A stretch of 64,000 nucleotides of DNA from an uncultured Nioella sp. (GCA_947498125.1 CANMJH010000001.1:620001-684000); one strand, 5' to 3'. Shown: positions 33,751 to 44,111, numbered from the stretch's first letter. Notes: generated from the letters alone by a model not told the origin. Numbers and translations: made by a program.

Positions 33751-35163
33751 GTGGCACCCATTCGCGATATGATCCGAAACGAGGCTGGCATCGCTGCCGC
33801 CATTTCCGTTCTTAAACAACGGTTTGCAGGCCGCTTGGATACAGGGCGCGCGATTTGCGAGCAGCACGGCCACACCATGACTTATTTGCGCAATCAGCCC
33901 CCCGATGCCGTGATCTTTGTCTACACCACCGAAGAGGTTCAGGAGATCGTCCGCGTTTGCCAAATTCACGACGTCCCAATCATCCCCTTTGGAACCGGAA
34001 CCTCTTTGGAGGGGCATATCAATGCGCCGGCAGGTGGGATTTCAGTAGATTTCAGCCGCATGGACCGGATCTTGGCGGTTCATGCCGAAGATATGGATGT
34101 GGTTGTGCAACCGGGCGTAACGCGGGTGGCCCTCAATACTCACCTTCGTGATACCGGGTTGTTCTTTCCTGTTGATCCGGGCGCAGATGCCTCGCTTGGC
34201 GGCATGGCCGCGACCAACGCGTCGGGCACGAATGCGGTCCGCTATGGGGTGATGAAAGACAACGTTTTGTCGATAAAGGCGGTGTTGGCCTCGGGTGAGA
34301 TCGTGACAACCGCCGCGCGGTCGCGCAAAACATCGGCAGGATATGATCTGACCCGGCTGATGGTTGGATCAGAAGGAACGCTTGGCCTGATCACTGAAAT
34401 GACCCTGAAATTGCATGGCATCCCCGAAGGGATATCGGCTGCGACGTGCGCTTTCCCAAGTGTTGAAGATGCCTGCGCAACCGTGATCGAAACCATCCAG
34501 ATGGGATTACCCGTCGCGCGGATCGAATTGATGGATGCGTTGCAGGTTGAGGCGGTCAACAAATATTCCGGTATGGATCTGCCCGAAGAACCCACCCTGT
34601 TTCTGGAATTTCATGGCTCTCATACAAGCGTCCGCGAACAGACCCAGCAATTTCGTGATATCGCAGAGGGCTATGGCGCAAGCGCCTATCGCTTTGCCAC
34701 GAAAGAAGAAGACCGCAATAGCCTCTGGGCCGCGCGGCACACGGCCTATCTGGCTGCGCTAAATCTACGCCCCGCAGCGCAAGGATTGTCGACCGATTGC
34801 TGTGTTCCAATCTCGCGCCTTGCCGAATGCGTGACCGCCGCGCAGGCAAAAACCAAGGAATTGGGGTTGCTGGCCCCGATTGTTGGCCATGTTGGCGACG
34901 GCAATTTTCATACGCTGCCGCTTTTCGATCGAAGCAACCCCGAAGAGGTTGCCCGCGTCGAAACCTATCTGACTTGGCTGGCTGAACTTGCAATTTCCAT
35001 GGGGGGAACTTGTACGGGTGAGCATGGGATCGGGCAGGGTAAGTCCGATTTCCTGATCCAAGAGCTTGGGCGGCCAGCCGTAACAGCAATGGCTGGTATC
35101 AAAGCGGCTTTGGACCCCCATAATATCCTGAACCCTGGAAAGGTAATTCCACACGATGCATGA
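33751..35163 (+). CDS. FAD-linked oxidase, D-lactate dehydrogenase (cytochrome)-like
   Basis: I choose the GTG at 33751 because GGAGG lies eight bases upstream; earlier in-frame starts lack this. The 470-residue protein has the VAO/PCMH FAD-binding domain (VPIIPFGTGTSLEGHINAPA, then DPGADASLGGMAATNASGTN, KTSAGYDLTRLMVGSEGTLG) and the oxidase C-terminal half with GHVGDGNFHTLPLF and TGEHGIGQGK. This fits D-lactate or D-2-hydroxyacid dehydrogenases of the GlcD/Dld2 type that pass electrons to cytochrome or quinone. Substrate is inferred. Its last eight bases overlap the VIT gene. Confidence 0.85.
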   Translation: MAPIRDMIRNEAGIAAAISVLKQRFAGRLDTGRAICEQHGHTMTYLRNQPPDAVIFVYTTEEVQEIVRVCQIHDVPIIPFGTGTSLEGHINAPAGGISVDFSRMDRILAVHAEDMDVVVQPGVTRVALNTHLRDTGLFFPVDPGADASLGGMAATNASGTNAVRYGVMKDNVLSIKAVLASGEIVTTAARSRKTSAGYDLTRLMVGSEGTLGLITEMTLKLHGIPEGISAATCAFPSVEDACATVIETIQMGLPVARIELMDALQVEAVNKYSGMDLPEEPTLFLEFHGSHTSVREQTQQFRDIAEGYGASAYRFATKEEDRNSLWAARHTAYLAALNLRPAAQGLSTDCCVPISRLAECVTAAQAKTKELGLLAPIVGHVGDGNFHTLPLFDRSNPEEVARVETYLTWLAELAISMGGTCTGEHGIGQGKSDFLIQELGRPAVTAMAGIKAALDPHNILNPGKVIPHDA

Positions 35164-35860
35164 TCATCCCAGTATCCATGACGAACCGCATCTGTCTAAT
35201 CGCACGGGCTGGCTGCGCGCGGCCGTAATGGGGGCGAATGACGGCATTCTGTCTACGGCCTCTCTTATTGTTGGTGTGGCAGCTGGCGGGGCGGACCGTT
35301 TGGCCATCTTGCTTGCGGGCATCGCAGGTCTTGTTGCAGGCGCGATGAGCATGGCCGCGGGGGAATATGTCTCGGTGTCCAGTCAGGCGGATACCGAACG
35401 TGCTGATATCGAACGCGAGCGCACAGAACTGATCGAGAAACCCGAAGAGGAATTGGCAGAACTGGCTGCGATTTACCGCGAACGGGGCCTGTCGCCTGAA
35501 TTGGCTGACGAGGTGGCGCGCGAGTTGACGGAAAAAGACGCGCTTGGCGCGCATTTGCGGGATGAAATTGGAATAACGGATTTGTCGCCGCCTCAGCCAA
35601 TGCAAGCGGCTGTTGTCTCGGCAATAACTTTTGCCTTGGGCGCATCCGCACCGCTATTAGTCGCTGTTTTCTCGCCACATGACATGCTTCTTGTCTGGGT
35701 TGGGATCGCGACGTTGATCTCATTAGCCGCTTTGGGTGCGTTGGGCGCACAGGCCGGAGGGGCCCCGCGCACCCGCGCTGCGATTCGCGTTATGGTCTGG
35801 GGGATCCTTGCAATGGCGGCGACTTCCGCGATTGGCGGGCTGGTTGGCACCAGTTTGTGA
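35156..35860 (+). CDS. VIT1/CCC1-family membrane transporter
   Basis: The 234-residue protein has the VIT family plan: GWLRAAVMGANDGILSTASLI (first helix with the conserved Asp), LAGIAGLVAGAMSMAAGEYV, VSSQADTERADIERERTEL, a long charged cytoplasmic stretch of helices that in VIT1 binds metal, and three more membrane helices. Relatives carry Fe2+ or Mn2+ out of the cytosol. The first codons overlap the preceding oxidase gene by eight bases. Confidence 0.88.
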   Translation: MHDHPSIHDEPHLSNRTGWLRAAVMGANDGILSTASLIVGVAAGGADRLAILLAGIAGLVAGAMSMAAGEYVSVSSQADTERADIERERTELIEKPEEELAELAAIYRERGLSPELADEVARELTEKDALGAHLRDEIGITDLSPPQPMQAAVVSAITFALGASAPLLVAVFSPHDMLLVWVGIATLISLAALGALGAQAGGAPRTRAAIRVMVWGILAMAATSAIGGLVGTSL

Positions 35861-35887
35861 TGTTTTGGCGAAAAAAACGGGTAGCCC

Positions 35888-35901
35888 TGTTAGCGCTAAC
35901 G
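35888..35901. promoter_or_regulatory. LacI/GntR-type operator before edd
   Basis: TGTTAGCGCTAACG contains the perfect 12-bp palindrome GTTAGCGCTAAC (35889-35900), centred on the GCGC typical of LacI-family operators. It sits about 38 bases upstream of the edd ATG. The cognate repressor is not in the window. Confidence 0.7.
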
Positions 35902-35938
35902 GTCTATATAACCTGTGCAGCGAAGCAAGGAAAAGATC

Positions 35939-37744
35939 ATGGCCCTAGATACGCGCATTGCAGACGTAACTGACCGCATAATCCGTCGATCCGAAAATAC
36001 GCGGGGCGACTATCTGGATCGTATCCGCAATGCGGGTGAACAAGGACCGGTGCGGGCGCATCTTTCTTGCTCGAATCTCGCCCATGCCTATGCGGCGATG
36101 GAGGATGACAAAGACGGCATGGCGGCGGCGCGGACTGCCAATATTGGTATCATCACCGCCTATAACGACATGCTATCAGCGCACCAGCCGTTCAAAGATT
36201 TCCCTGACATGATCAAAGAGGCGGCCCGCGCCCGCGGCGCTTCAGCCCAAGTGGCTGGCGGCGTGCCCGCGATGTGTGACGGTGTCACCCAAGGCCAGCC
36301 GGGGATGGAGCTTAGCCTTTTCTCGCGTGACGTGATCGCTTTGGCAGCCGGTGTTGGCCTTTCCCATAACTGTTTTGACAGTGCCATGTATCTTGGGGTT
36401 TGCGACAAAATCGTTCCGGGTCTGATCATGGCCGCGGCCAGCTTTGGCCATATCCCCGCAGTATTTGCGCCAGCCGGGCCCATGCCGTCGGGCCTGCCCA
36501 ATGATGAGAAAGCCAAGGTCCGTCAGGAATTCGCCACCGGAAAAGTGGGCCGCGAAGAGCTGATGAAGGCCGAGATGGCCTCATATCACGGGATCGGCAC
36601 CTGTACGTTTTATGGCACGGCAAATACCAACCAGATGTTGATGGAATTCATGGGGCTGCACCTGCCGGGCGCCAGCTTTGTGAACCCGAATACACCGCTG
36701 CGCGATGCGTTGACGGTGGCCGCCGCCGATAAGGCACTGGATATCACCGCGCTTGGCAATGACTATCGCCCGGCGGGTGAAGTCCTTAGCGAAAAAGCCT
36801 TTGTGAACGGTATGGTTGGCCTGATGGCCACGGGCGGCTCGACCAATTTGGTTCTGCATTTGCCCGCCATGGCGCGCGCCGCTGGCATTTTGCTGGAACC
36901 TGCAGATTTCGCCGATATCTCTGCCGCTGTGCCTTTGATGGCGCGGGTCTACCCCAATGGTTTGGCCGATGTGAACCATTTCCACGCGGCTGGCGGGCTG
37001 GGCTATATGATTGGCAACCTTCTGGATGCTGGCCTGTTGCACGATGACGTCGTGACCATCGCAGGCGATGGCCTGACCCATTACCGCCAGGAACCTGTGC
37101 TGGACGGCGATACGCTCGTTTGGCGCGACGGCGCCGGCGAAAGCCTAAACAAAAAGATCCTGCGTCCCGCAGATGATGCGTTTAACGAGACCGGCGGTTT
37201 GGCCGAGCTCAAGGGCAATTTGGGCATTGGCATCATGAAAGTCTCTGCCGTTGATCCCGAACGTCATATTATCGAGGCACCGGCAGCCGTTTTTGAAACC
37301 CAGGACGCGGTGAAAGAGGCATTTCGCGCCAATAAATTGGACCGCGACGTCGTTGTGATTGTGCGATTCCAAGGCCCAAAGGCCAATGGCATGCCAGAAT
37401 TGCACGGTCTGACGCCTGTTTTGTCGGTTTTGCAGGGGCGCGGGCATAAAGTTGCACTGGTTACGGATGGTAGAATGTCGGGCGCTTCTGGTAAGGTGCC
37501 CGCAGCGATTCACGTTGCGCCCGAGGCGCTGGATGGGGGATTGATTGCCAAAGTTCAGGATGGTGATCTGATTCAGGTGGACGCAAAGAATGGTACCCTA
37601 GAGGTGTTGACCCCAGGCGTTGCGGATCGCCCTGCGGCCAACCCAGATCTTAGCGCGAATAAGACCGGCATAGGCCGCGAATTGTTCGAGCTTTTCCGAC
37701 AGGCGGCTGGACCCGCCACATCTGGTGCTGGCTCGGTTATCTGA
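35939..37744 (+). CDS. edd: Phosphogluconate dehydratase
   Basis: Edd dehydrates 6-phosphogluconate to KDPG in the Entner-Doudoroff pathway and needs an iron-sulfur cluster. The 601-residue protein shows [92 protein letters not shown] and the late [20 protein letters not shown], all in the IlvD/Edd order. AAGGAAAAG precedes the ATG. It sits behind a LacI-type palindrome and directly before eda. Confidence 0.95.
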   Translation: MALDTRIADVTDRIIRRSENTRGDYLDRIRNAGEQGPVRAHLSCSNLAHAYAAMEDDKDGMAAARTANIGIITAYNDMLSAHQPFKDFPDMIKEAARARGASAQVAGGVPAMCDGVTQGQPGMELSLFSRDVIALAAGVGLSHNCFDSAMYLGVCDKIVPGLIMAAASFGHIPAVFAPAGPMPSGLPNDEKAKVRQEFATGKVGREELMKAEMASYHGIGTCTFYGTANTNQMLMEFMGLHLPGASFVNPNTPLRDALTVAAADKALDITALGNDYRPAGEVLSEKAFVNGMVGLMATGGSTNLVLHLPAMARAAGILLEPADFADISAAVPLMARVYPNGLADVNHFHAAGGLGYMIGNLLDAGLLHDDVVTIAGDGLTHYRQEPVLDGDTLVWRDGAGESLNKKILRPADDAFNETGGLAELKGNLGIGIMKVSAVDPERHIIEAPAAVFETQDAVKEAFRANKLDRDVVVIVRFQGPKANGMPELHGLTPVLSVLQGRGHKVALVTDGRMSGASGKVPAAIHVAPEALDGGLIAKVQDGDLIQVDAKNGTLEVLTPGVADRPAANPDLSANKTGIGRELFELFRQAAGPATSGAGSVI

Positions 37745-37782
37745 GCACAGTGAATATATAACGACCAAAAGGAAGACGTCTT

Positions 37783-38424
37783 ATGACTCCTCAATCCGCT
37801 TCGCAAGCCGCGCGCGATATCGCAGCCTTGGCTCCTATTATCCCGGTGCTCGTTGTTGAAAAAGCCGAGCAGGCCGCCCCGCTGGCCGAAGCTCTGGTCG
37901 CAGGTGGATTGCCCGCGCTTGAAGTGACCTTGCGCACACCAGCCGCTTTGGACGTGATCCGCGAGATGGCAAAAGTGCCCGGCGGGATCGTAGGGGCCGG
38001 TACGCTTCTGACACCCGAAGATGTCCGCGCCGCGAAAGAAGCCGGGGCGACCTTTGGCGTATCACCGGGCGCAACGGACATCCTGCTGGATGCCTGCGAA
38101 GCCGAAGACCTGCCGCTTTTGCCCGGTGCAGCAACAGCCTCTGAAGCGATGCGGCTATTTGAGCGTGGCTATGACATGCTGAAATTCTTCCCGGCCTCTG
38201 CGGCTGGCGGCGCACCGCTTCTTAAAGGGATCGGCGCACCTATTCCTCAAGTCTCGTTCTGTCCAACTGGCGGCATTTCGATGAAGAACGCCCATGAGTA
38301 TCTAAGCCTGCCAAATGTGATCTGCGCAGGTGGATCTTGGGTTGCCCCAGCTGACGCTGTGAATGCAGGTGACTGGGCGCGCATCGAGGAGCTGGCCCGC
38401 GAAGCGGCTGCTTTGAAGCGCTAA
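37783..38424 (+). CDS. eda: KDPG aldolase (2-keto-3-deoxy-6-phosphogluconate aldolase)
   Basis: Eda splits KDPG into pyruvate and glyceraldehyde-3-phosphate. The 213-residue class I aldolase has PVLVVEKAEQAAPLAEALVA, GLPALEVTLRTPAALDVIR, IVGAGTLLTPEDVRAAKEAG and the Schiff-base lysine in YDMLKFFPASAAGG, then FCPTGGISMKNAHEYL. It follows edd by 38 bases and the operon ends in a terminator at 38448. Confidence 0.95.
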   Translation: MTPQSASQAARDIAALAPIIPVLVVEKAEQAAPLAEALVAGGLPALEVTLRTPAALDVIREMAKVPGGIVGAGTLLTPEDVRAAKEAGATFGVSPGATDILLDACEAEDLPLLPGAATASEAMRLFERGYDMLKFFPASAAGGAPLLKGIGAPIPQVSFCPTGGISMKNAHEYLSLPNVICAGGSWVAPADAVNAGDWARIEELAREAAALKR

Positions 38425-38447
38425 AACATAATTTAATTGAATGTGTT

Positions 38448-38475
38448 AAGGGCCGGTCTTCACTGGCCCTTTTCT
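38448..38475 (+). terminator. Terminator of the edd-eda operon
   Basis: AAGGGCC (38448-38454) pairs with GGCCCTT (38465-38471) and continues into TTTCTATTT. It touches the 3' end of the convergent ada gene. Confidence 0.8.
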
Positions 38476-39523
38476 ATTTGTACTGCCGCTCAATCGCGAT
38501 CAGTTTTTCTTTTCGCCAAATCCCGCCACCATATCCTGTAAGAGATCCATCTGCTCCAATCACCCGGTGGCAAGGGATGATGATTGCAAGCCGGTTGGCC
38601 CCATTAGCGCGCGCAACGGCGCGGGTAGCTGTTGGCTGCCCAATGTCGCGGGCAAGCTCGGCATAGCTGCGGGTCTGACCTGCGGGGATATCTTGCAATG
38701 CGCTCCACACACGTCGTTGAAAGTCGGTTCCACCTGGGGCGATAGGCAGGTCAAAACATCCAGTTGCACCAGAGAAATAATCCTGAAGGGCCGCTTCAAC
38801 TTGGTCTGTCACATCTGTACGGCCAATACCGATATCGCCTTTTGCGTCGCGAGAAAGGGTTTTTAGTTCAGTCGCAAGAGCCTTTCTGTCTGCAAATTCA
38901 AGTAGATAAACGGCATTGTTGTCACATATCGTGACCATTGGTCCAATTTCCGTTTCGATCCAAGCCGCCTGCAATCGTGCTTTGGCGCGCAGATGCCCCG
39001 GGGCAATGCCAAGAAGCTTTGCAAAAGCAGCCCGAAAGGCGGATGGGCTTTCGAAACCTGCCTCAAGCTGGGCATCAATTACCTTTCGGTTATCGGCCAA
39101 AACGGTGAACCCTTCCGCCAATCGACGCTGGCGCGCAAGTTCCAAAAAACTCTTTCCAAAGAGCCTCTTAAACGACCGTCTTACAGTAGATAATTCCAAC
39201 CCTAGCGCAACCAAGTCTGCCTCCCGCCACCTGTAACCGGGATTATCATCGAGAGCTTTGAGAAGGCTTGAGACCATTGGGTCCAGCGCGCCATTGGCGT
39301 CCAGGGGCTTGCACCGTTTGCATGGGCGATAGCCCGCCTCTGATGCAGCTGCGATCGTTTCAAAAAACGTACAGTTTTTTCGAAGCGGTTTGCGCGCCGG
39401 GCAGGTCAACCTGCAAAATATTCCAGTGGATCGCACGCCCACAAACGCGCGGCCTTCATAAGAAGGATCACGCGCCAGTAAAGCATCGTAGAGTGTATCG
39501 GGGTTGGGCAGGTCAAACATCAT
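38474..39523 (-). CDS. ada: Ada: methylated-DNA repair protein and activator
   Basis: The 349-residue protein has the full three-part Ada layout. The N-terminal zinc/methyl-phosphotriester domain has cysteines at 37, 41, 68 and 71, matching the E. coli pattern (38, 42, 69, 72). An AraC-type HTH follows (LDDNPGYRWREADLVALGLE, RQRRLAEGFTVL). The C-terminal O6-alkylguanine transferase has the acceptor Cys318 in IIPCHRVIGADG. It should be a self-inducing repair regulator for alkylated DNA. The HTH is shorter than in some AraC members but intact. It is convergent with edd-eda. Confidence 0.95.
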   Translation of the reverse strand: MMFDLPNPDTLYDALLARDPSYEGRAFVGVRSTGIFCRLTCPARKPLRKNCTFFETIAAASEAGYRPCKRCKPLDANGALDPMVSSLLKALDDNPGYRWREADLVALGLELSTVRRSFKRLFGKSFLELARQRRLAEGFTVLADNRKVIDAQLEAGFESPSAFRAAFAKLLGIAPGHLRAKARLQAAWIETEIGPMVTICDNNAVYLLEFADRKALATELKTLSRDAKGDIGIGRTDVTDQVEAALQDYFSGATGCFDLPIAPGGTDFQRRVWSALQDIPAGQTRSYAELARDIGQPTATRAVARANGANRLAIIIPCHRVIGADGSLTGYGGGIWRKEKLIAIERQYK

Positions 39524-39579
39524 GACCGGATCATAGCCAGTTTCAAACCCGCCCGACGCCGAAAATCAGGCATAGATAT

Positions 39580-40764
39580 TTATGCGTCCGCTGTTTCGGC
39601 CATTTCAGCGGCCAGAGCCAGCAACCGGCGGATCGCATCCTCAAGCTTGTCATCATCCGTGGTGAGCGCCACGCGGATGTGACCCGCCGCAGCAGACCCA
39701 AAGCTTTCGCCCGGCATAATCGCGATTTTTTCGCGGTCGAGGAGCTTGTAGCCAAATTCCTCACCGGTCATGCCGGTGGCCCGCAGATCCAGCATGGCAT
39801 ACATCGCCCCATCTGACGGGATGGCTTTAACAACCTGCTGCCCTGCAACAATGCGCTTCACGATTTCACGGCGGCGCCGGAAGGGGGCCGCGACCTCTTC
39901 TTCAATTGATGGGCCAAGATTGAGCGCAAACAACGCGGCTTCCTGAATGAAACCGGGAACGCCGTAATTGGTATTGGTCAACAGATCGATGATATGAGAC
40001 GCCATATCCTCCGGCGCAATGATCCAGCCCAGCCGTGACCCGGTCATAGCATGGCTTTTCGACATCGAGCCGACTTGGATGGTCCGCGGCGCAAGGTCAG
40101 GCAAGCTGCGGGTCGGGATGTGATCGCCGTCCCAAACTTGAGTGTCATAAACCTCGTCCGAGATCAGCCATAGATCATGATCCTGCGCCACGCGGCCAAT
40201 ACCGGTCATTATCTCAGACGAATAGACCGCACCGGTGGGGTTATTGGGTGAGTTGATCAATAGCGAGGCCGCGCCATCCGCCTTTGCAGAAATGTCAGCC
40301 GGGCGCGGTTGAAACCCATCGCGAGAGCGCGCCTTAACCGGAACAGGGACCGCGCCCACACTTCTGATCGTGCCGGGATAGGTCGCATAATAGGGATCAA
40401 TGAAAAGCGCCTTATCCCCCGGATCACATGTCGCATAATGGGCCGCGAACAACGCCGCCTGTCCGCCAGCGGTTACAACGACATTGTCTGGTGTGGTTTT
40501 TACGCCGGATTGCCGGGTAACGCGGGCGGCAATTGCTTCGCGCAGGGCCGGAATGCCGGGGATCGCCGAATACCCGGTATTCCCGCCGATAGCGGCCTTG
40601 TGCATGGCTTCAAGGATGCGGGTGTCAGTAGTGATGTCATGCTCGCCTTGAGTCAGCTCGATGATATCTTGCCCTTTGGCTACGCGTTTCTTGGCGGCAT
40701 TGAACAAGCCCCAACCGTCGTCGCCACCAGCGTTAATTGTTGTCACACGTTTAGAGGGGTGCAT
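39580..40764 (-). CDS. Class I/II pyridoxal-phosphate aminotransferase
   Basis: The 394-residue protein is a fold-type I aminotransferase: TQGEHDITTDTRILEAMHKA, TAGGQAALFAAHYATCDPGD, INSPNNPTGAVYSSEIM, ISDEVYDTQVWDG, and the PLP lysine in GSMSKSHAMTGSRLGWII. It resembles aspartate/aromatic aminotransferase-like enzymes (class I subgroup), and the exact amino acid is not readable. AGGAG precedes the ATG at 40764. The 268-base gap to cysS shows no gene. Confidence 0.88.
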   Translation of the reverse strand: MHPSKRVTTINAGGDDGWGLFNAAKKRVAKGQDIIELTQGEHDITTDTRILEAMHKAAIGGNTGYSAIPGIPALREAIAARVTRQSGVKTTPDNVVVTAGGQAALFAAHYATCDPGDKALFIDPYYATYPGTIRSVGAVPVPVKARSRDGFQPRPADISAKADGAASLLINSPNNPTGAVYSSEIMTGIGRVAQDHDLWLISDEVYDTQVWDGDHIPTRSLPDLAPRTIQVGSMSKSHAMTGSRLGWIIAPEDMASHIIDLLTNTNYGVPGFIQEAALFALNLGPSIEEEVAAPFRRRREIVKRIVAGQQVVKAIPSDGAMYAMLDLRATGMTGEEFGYKLLDREKIAIMPGESFGSAAAGHIRVALTTDDDKLEDAIRRLLALAAEMAETADA

Positions 40765-41032
40765 GCGCAACTCCTGTTAAAAAGCCGCGGTGATTCCGCA
40801 AGACCACAAAGGGGCCAGTTGTCCGATGGTTTGTCAATCTCGAGATCAGGGCTTGGCGACAGGCCCGCAAAAGGATAACACTTGGGCATGACCCACATGA
40901 TGCCGATCATTATCTGCTGCATTATTACCAACTGACATTTGTCGGCTGGGTCTTCTTCTATTCCAAAATATGCATGAAGTTGATAGGCCCGCCCGGCGCG
41001 ACCCTCTTTGCCTATCCGAAGGAACGGCCCCG

Positions 41033-42430
41033 ATGACCGAGATCCGACTGCATAACACCAAGACCCGCAAAAAAGAGGGTTTTCAGCCGATCGATCCAAA
41101 TAACGTCCGTATTTATGTGTGCGGACCAACGGTGTACGACCGCGCCCATATGGGCAACGCTCGTGCCGTGATTGTTTTCGACACGGCCTATCGGTTGCTG
41201 CGGCAGGTATATGGCGCAGAACATGTTACCTATGTGCGCAACTTCACCGATGTGGATGACAAGATAAATGCGACCGCTCTTGCCCGAAAAGAGGCGGGGG
41301 CCGCAGGCACCATTGAACAGCTTGTCCACGAACGATCAAATGAAACCATCGGTTGGTATCTTGCAGATATGGCCGCGCTCGGGGCGCTTGAACCGGATCT
41401 GATGCCGCGCGCGACCGAGTTTATCGCTCAGATGGTTGAGATGATTAAGGTGTTGATCGAAAAAGGCCATGCCTATGCCGCTGAGGGGCATGTGCTGTTT
41501 TCAGTAGATAGCTGGCGCGAGGGCTATGGAAAATTGTCTGGCCGGTCCGTGGATGACATGATCGCCGGCGCACGGGTTGAGGTTGCCCCGTACAAGAAAA
41601 ACCCGATGGATTTTGTCCTTTGGAAGCCATCAACCGACGAGCTTCCCGGTTGGGACAGCCCCTGGGGTCGCGGGCGGCCGGGTTGGCATATCGAATGCTC
41701 AGCCATGGCGCATGAGCTGCTTGGCGATAGCTTTGACATCCATGGCGGCGGCAATGATCTGCAATTCCCGCATCATGAAAATGAAATTGCACAAAGCTGC
41801 TGCGCTCATCCCGAGGGAGAGTTTGCGCGCGTTTGGCTGCACAATGAGATGTTGCAGGTCGAGGGCAAGAAAATGTCCAAATCCTTGGGCAATTTTTTCA
41901 CCGTACGTGATCTGTTGGATCAGGGCATTCCCGGCGAGGTGATCCGGTTTGTGTTCTTATCCACGCATTACCGCAAGCCGATGGATTGGACCGCCAAAAA
42001 GGCCGAAGAGGCCGAAAAGACGCTGCGCAAATGGTATGGCCAACTTGATACCAACAATGCGCAATCTGCCCCGTCTGACACTGTGGTTGATGCGCTGGCC
42101 GATGATCTGAACACTGCTGGCGTAATCGCTGAGTTGCACAAACTCTCAGCCGCAGGAGACGCTGCAGGGCTTCGTGCGGGTCTGACGCTTTTGGGATTAT
42201 TGTCGGGTGACATTCCAAACTGGGCGGTTTCTGCCACGATCGATTTGTCCGCGTTTGAGGCGCAGCTTGCGACAGCGCGCGAAGCGGCCATGCAAAGCAA
42301 AGACTTTTCGGAAGTGGACCGTTTGAAATCCGCCCTGATCGCCGCAGGTGTGGAAGTTCGGATGAGCAAGACCGGCGTCGACCTTGTCGCTGGCCCCAAT
42401 TTTAATCCCGAAGATTTGGAGGGGCTGTGA
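41033..42430 (+). CDS. cysS: Cysteinyl-tRNA synthetase
   Basis: The 465-residue class I synthetase charges tRNA-Cys. It shows [20 protein letters not shown] (zinc Cys plus the HIGH-type motif HMGN), [34 protein letters not shown] (zinc site residues) and the [16 protein letters not shown] motif, then the DALR-like C-terminal region. I use the ATG at 41033, with GAAGGAA upstream; a longer frame to 40970 is less supported. It is followed by a 21-codon ORF and cimA. Confidence 0.95.
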   Translation: MTEIRLHNTKTRKKEGFQPIDPNNVRIYVCGPTVYDRAHMGNARAVIVFDTAYRLLRQVYGAEHVTYVRNFTDVDDKINATALARKEAGAAGTIEQLVHERSNETIGWYLADMAALGALEPDLMPRATEFIAQMVEMIKVLIEKGHAYAAEGHVLFSVDSWREGYGKLSGRSVDDMIAGARVEVAPYKKNPMDFVLWKPSTDELPGWDSPWGRGRPGWHIECSAMAHELLGDSFDIHGGGNDLQFPHHENEIAQSCCAHPEGEFARVWLHNEMLQVEGKKMSKSLGNFFTVRDLLDQGIPGEVIRFVFLSTHYRKPMDWTAKKAEEAEKTLRKWYGQLDTNNAQSAPSDTVVDALADDLNTAGVIAELHKLSAAGDAAGLRAGLTLLGLLSGDIPNWAVSATIDLSAFEAQLATAREAAMQSKDFSEVDRLKSALIAAGVEVRMSKTGVDLVAGPNFNPEDLEGL

Positions 42431-42495
42431 TGAAACGTCAGGGCGCTAAAACAAACAGGTTTCAAAAGGCGTTTTTTGCCGAGGGCACAGCATGA
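42430..42495 (+). CDS. 21-codon ORF bridging cysS and cimA
   Basis: Encodes [20 protein letters not shown] plus a final alanine. Its ATG shares bases with the cysS stop (TGATG) and its TGA shares bases with the cimA start (ATGA), so it exactly fills the gap. GGAGGGG lies a good distance before its ATG, stronger than many real genes here. It could be a small protein, a leader peptide or a coupling device that passes ribosomes from cysS to cimA. No homologue is known to me. It would be lost by most gene finders. Confidence 0.4.
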   Translation: MKRQGAKTNRFQKAFFAEGTA

Positions 42496-44111
42496 CCAAA
42501 GACCGGCTTTACCTATACGACACCACGTTGCGCGACGGGCAACAGACGCAAGGCGTTCAGTTCTCAACCTCTGAAAAGCTTGAAATTACCGAGATGCTGG
42601 ACCATCTGGGTGTCGATTACATTGAAGGCGGCTGGCCCGGCGCCAACCCAACCGATAGCGCGTTTTTTGAGGCCGCTCCAAAGACCGCCGCCAAAATGAC
42701 CGCGTTCGGAATGACCAAACGGTCGGGCCGTTCTGCTGAAAACGACGATGTTCTGGCCAATGTTCTGAATGCCGGAACAGCGGCGGTCTGCCTTGTGGGA
42801 AAATCCCATGTGTTCCACGTCGAAACGGCCCTTGGCATCAGCCTTGAAGAAAACCTTGAAAACATCGGCAAATCGATTGGGCATATCGTGGCGCAAGGGC
42901 GAGAGGCGCTGTTTGATGCAGAACATTTCTTTGATGGGTTTGCTGCAAATCCAGATTACGCCGTGTCCTGTTTGCGCGCTGCGTTGGATAATGGAGCAAC
43001 TTGGGTTGTTCTGTGCGACACAAATGGCGGCACGTTGCCGTCTGAGGTTGGCCGGATCACGCGGGCGGTGATCGATGCAGGCGTTCCGGGGGAAAAGCTT
43101 GGCATTCATACCCATAACGACACCGAAACCGCCGTCGCAGGCAGTCTTGCTGCGGTCGAAGCGGGCGCGCGGCAGGTGCAAGGCACGCTTAACGGTTTGG
43201 GCGAGCGGTGCGGGAATGCCAACCTGACGACGCTCATTCCAACGCTTCTTCTAAAAGAACCCTATGCCAGCCAATTTGAAACGGGCATCTCGCCTGAGGT
43301 TTTGCCTGATCTCACCCGTGCCAGCCGCATGTTGGATGACATCCTAAACCGTGTGCCGCTTCGGCAGGCGGCTTATGTCGGCTCATCCGCTTTTGCGCAT
43401 AAGGCCGGGCTTCATGCCTCGGCAATTTTGAAAAATCCGACGACCTATGAACATATCGACCCGGAAATCGTGGGCAATGAGCGGATCATTCCCATGTCCA
43501 ACCAAGCCGGGCAGTCGAACCTGCGCAAGCGCCTTTCTGATGCGGGGCTTAGCGTAGAAAAAGGCGATCCCGCGCTTGGGCGTATCCTTGATCTGATCAA
43601 GGAAAAGGAATCTTTAGGCTATTCTTACGACAGCGCGCAAGCCAGTTTTGAATTGCTGGCGCGCCGCGAACTTGGCCAATTGCCGAATTTCTTTGATGTT
43701 GAACGCTACCGCGTCATTTCCGAGCGCCGGCGCAATGCCAAGGGTCAGGTCGTGGTCGAATCCGAGGCTCTGGTCACGGTTCAGCTGTCAGATGGCAAAA
43801 AACTGACTGGGTTCTTCAAGAACGAACATGCCGCCGATATGCATGATGACGGGCCAGTGAACGCGCTATGGCAGGCGCTTTGTTCAGATCTTGGCCCATA
43901 TCAAAGCAGCATCGATGAGATTGGCCTTGTCGATTTTAAGGTTCGCATAACCAATGGCGGCACCGAAGCTGTCACGCGCGTCATCATAGATTTTCAGGAT
44001 GGGGCCGGGCAACGGTGGTCAACGGTCGGCGTGTCGCCAAACATAGTTGATGCCAGTTTCGAAGCCTTGCACGAAGCGATCTTGTGGAAACTTCAGCGCG
44101 ACCGCAGCTGA
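42492..44111 (+). CDS. cimA: (R)-citramalate synthase
   Basis: The 539-residue protein belongs to the LeuA/CimA group: LYLYDTTLRDGQQTQGVQFS at the start, then FDGFAANPDYAVSCLRAALD, HTHNDTETAVAGSLAAVEAG, GTLNGLGERCGNANLTTLIP and the C-terminal LeuA-type regulatory domain (from about residue 405, VVVESEALVTVQLSDGKKLT). The early segment with GWPGANPTDSAFFE matches the citramalate synthase subgroup (TIGR00977 type), which condenses pyruvate and acetyl-CoA towards 2-oxobutanoate and isoleucine. It is preceded by the 21-codon ORF and cysS. Confidence 0.9.
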   Translation: MTKDRLYLYDTTLRDGQQTQGVQFSTSEKLEITEMLDHLGVDYIEGGWPGANPTDSAFFEAAPKTAAKMTAFGMTKRSGRSAENDDVLANVLNAGTAAVCLVGKSHVFHVETALGISLEENLENIGKSIGHIVAQGREALFDAEHFFDGFAANPDYAVSCLRAALDNGATWVVLCDTNGGTLPSEVGRITRAVIDAGVPGEKLGIHTHNDTETAVAGSLAAVEAGARQVQGTLNGLGERCGNANLTTLIPTLLLKEPYASQFETGISPEVLPDLTRASRMLDDILNRVPLRQAAYVGSSAFAHKAGLHASAILKNPTTYEHIDPEIVGNERIIPMSNQAGQSNLRKRLSDAGLSVEKGDPALGRILDLIKEKESLGYSYDSAQASFELLARRELGQLPNFFDVERYRVISERRRNAKGQVVVESEALVTVQLSDGKKLTGFFKNEHAADMHDDGPVNALWQALCSDLGPYQSSIDEIGLVDFKVRITNGGTEAVTRVIIDFQDGAGQRWSTVGVSPNIVDASFEALHEAILWKLQRDRS

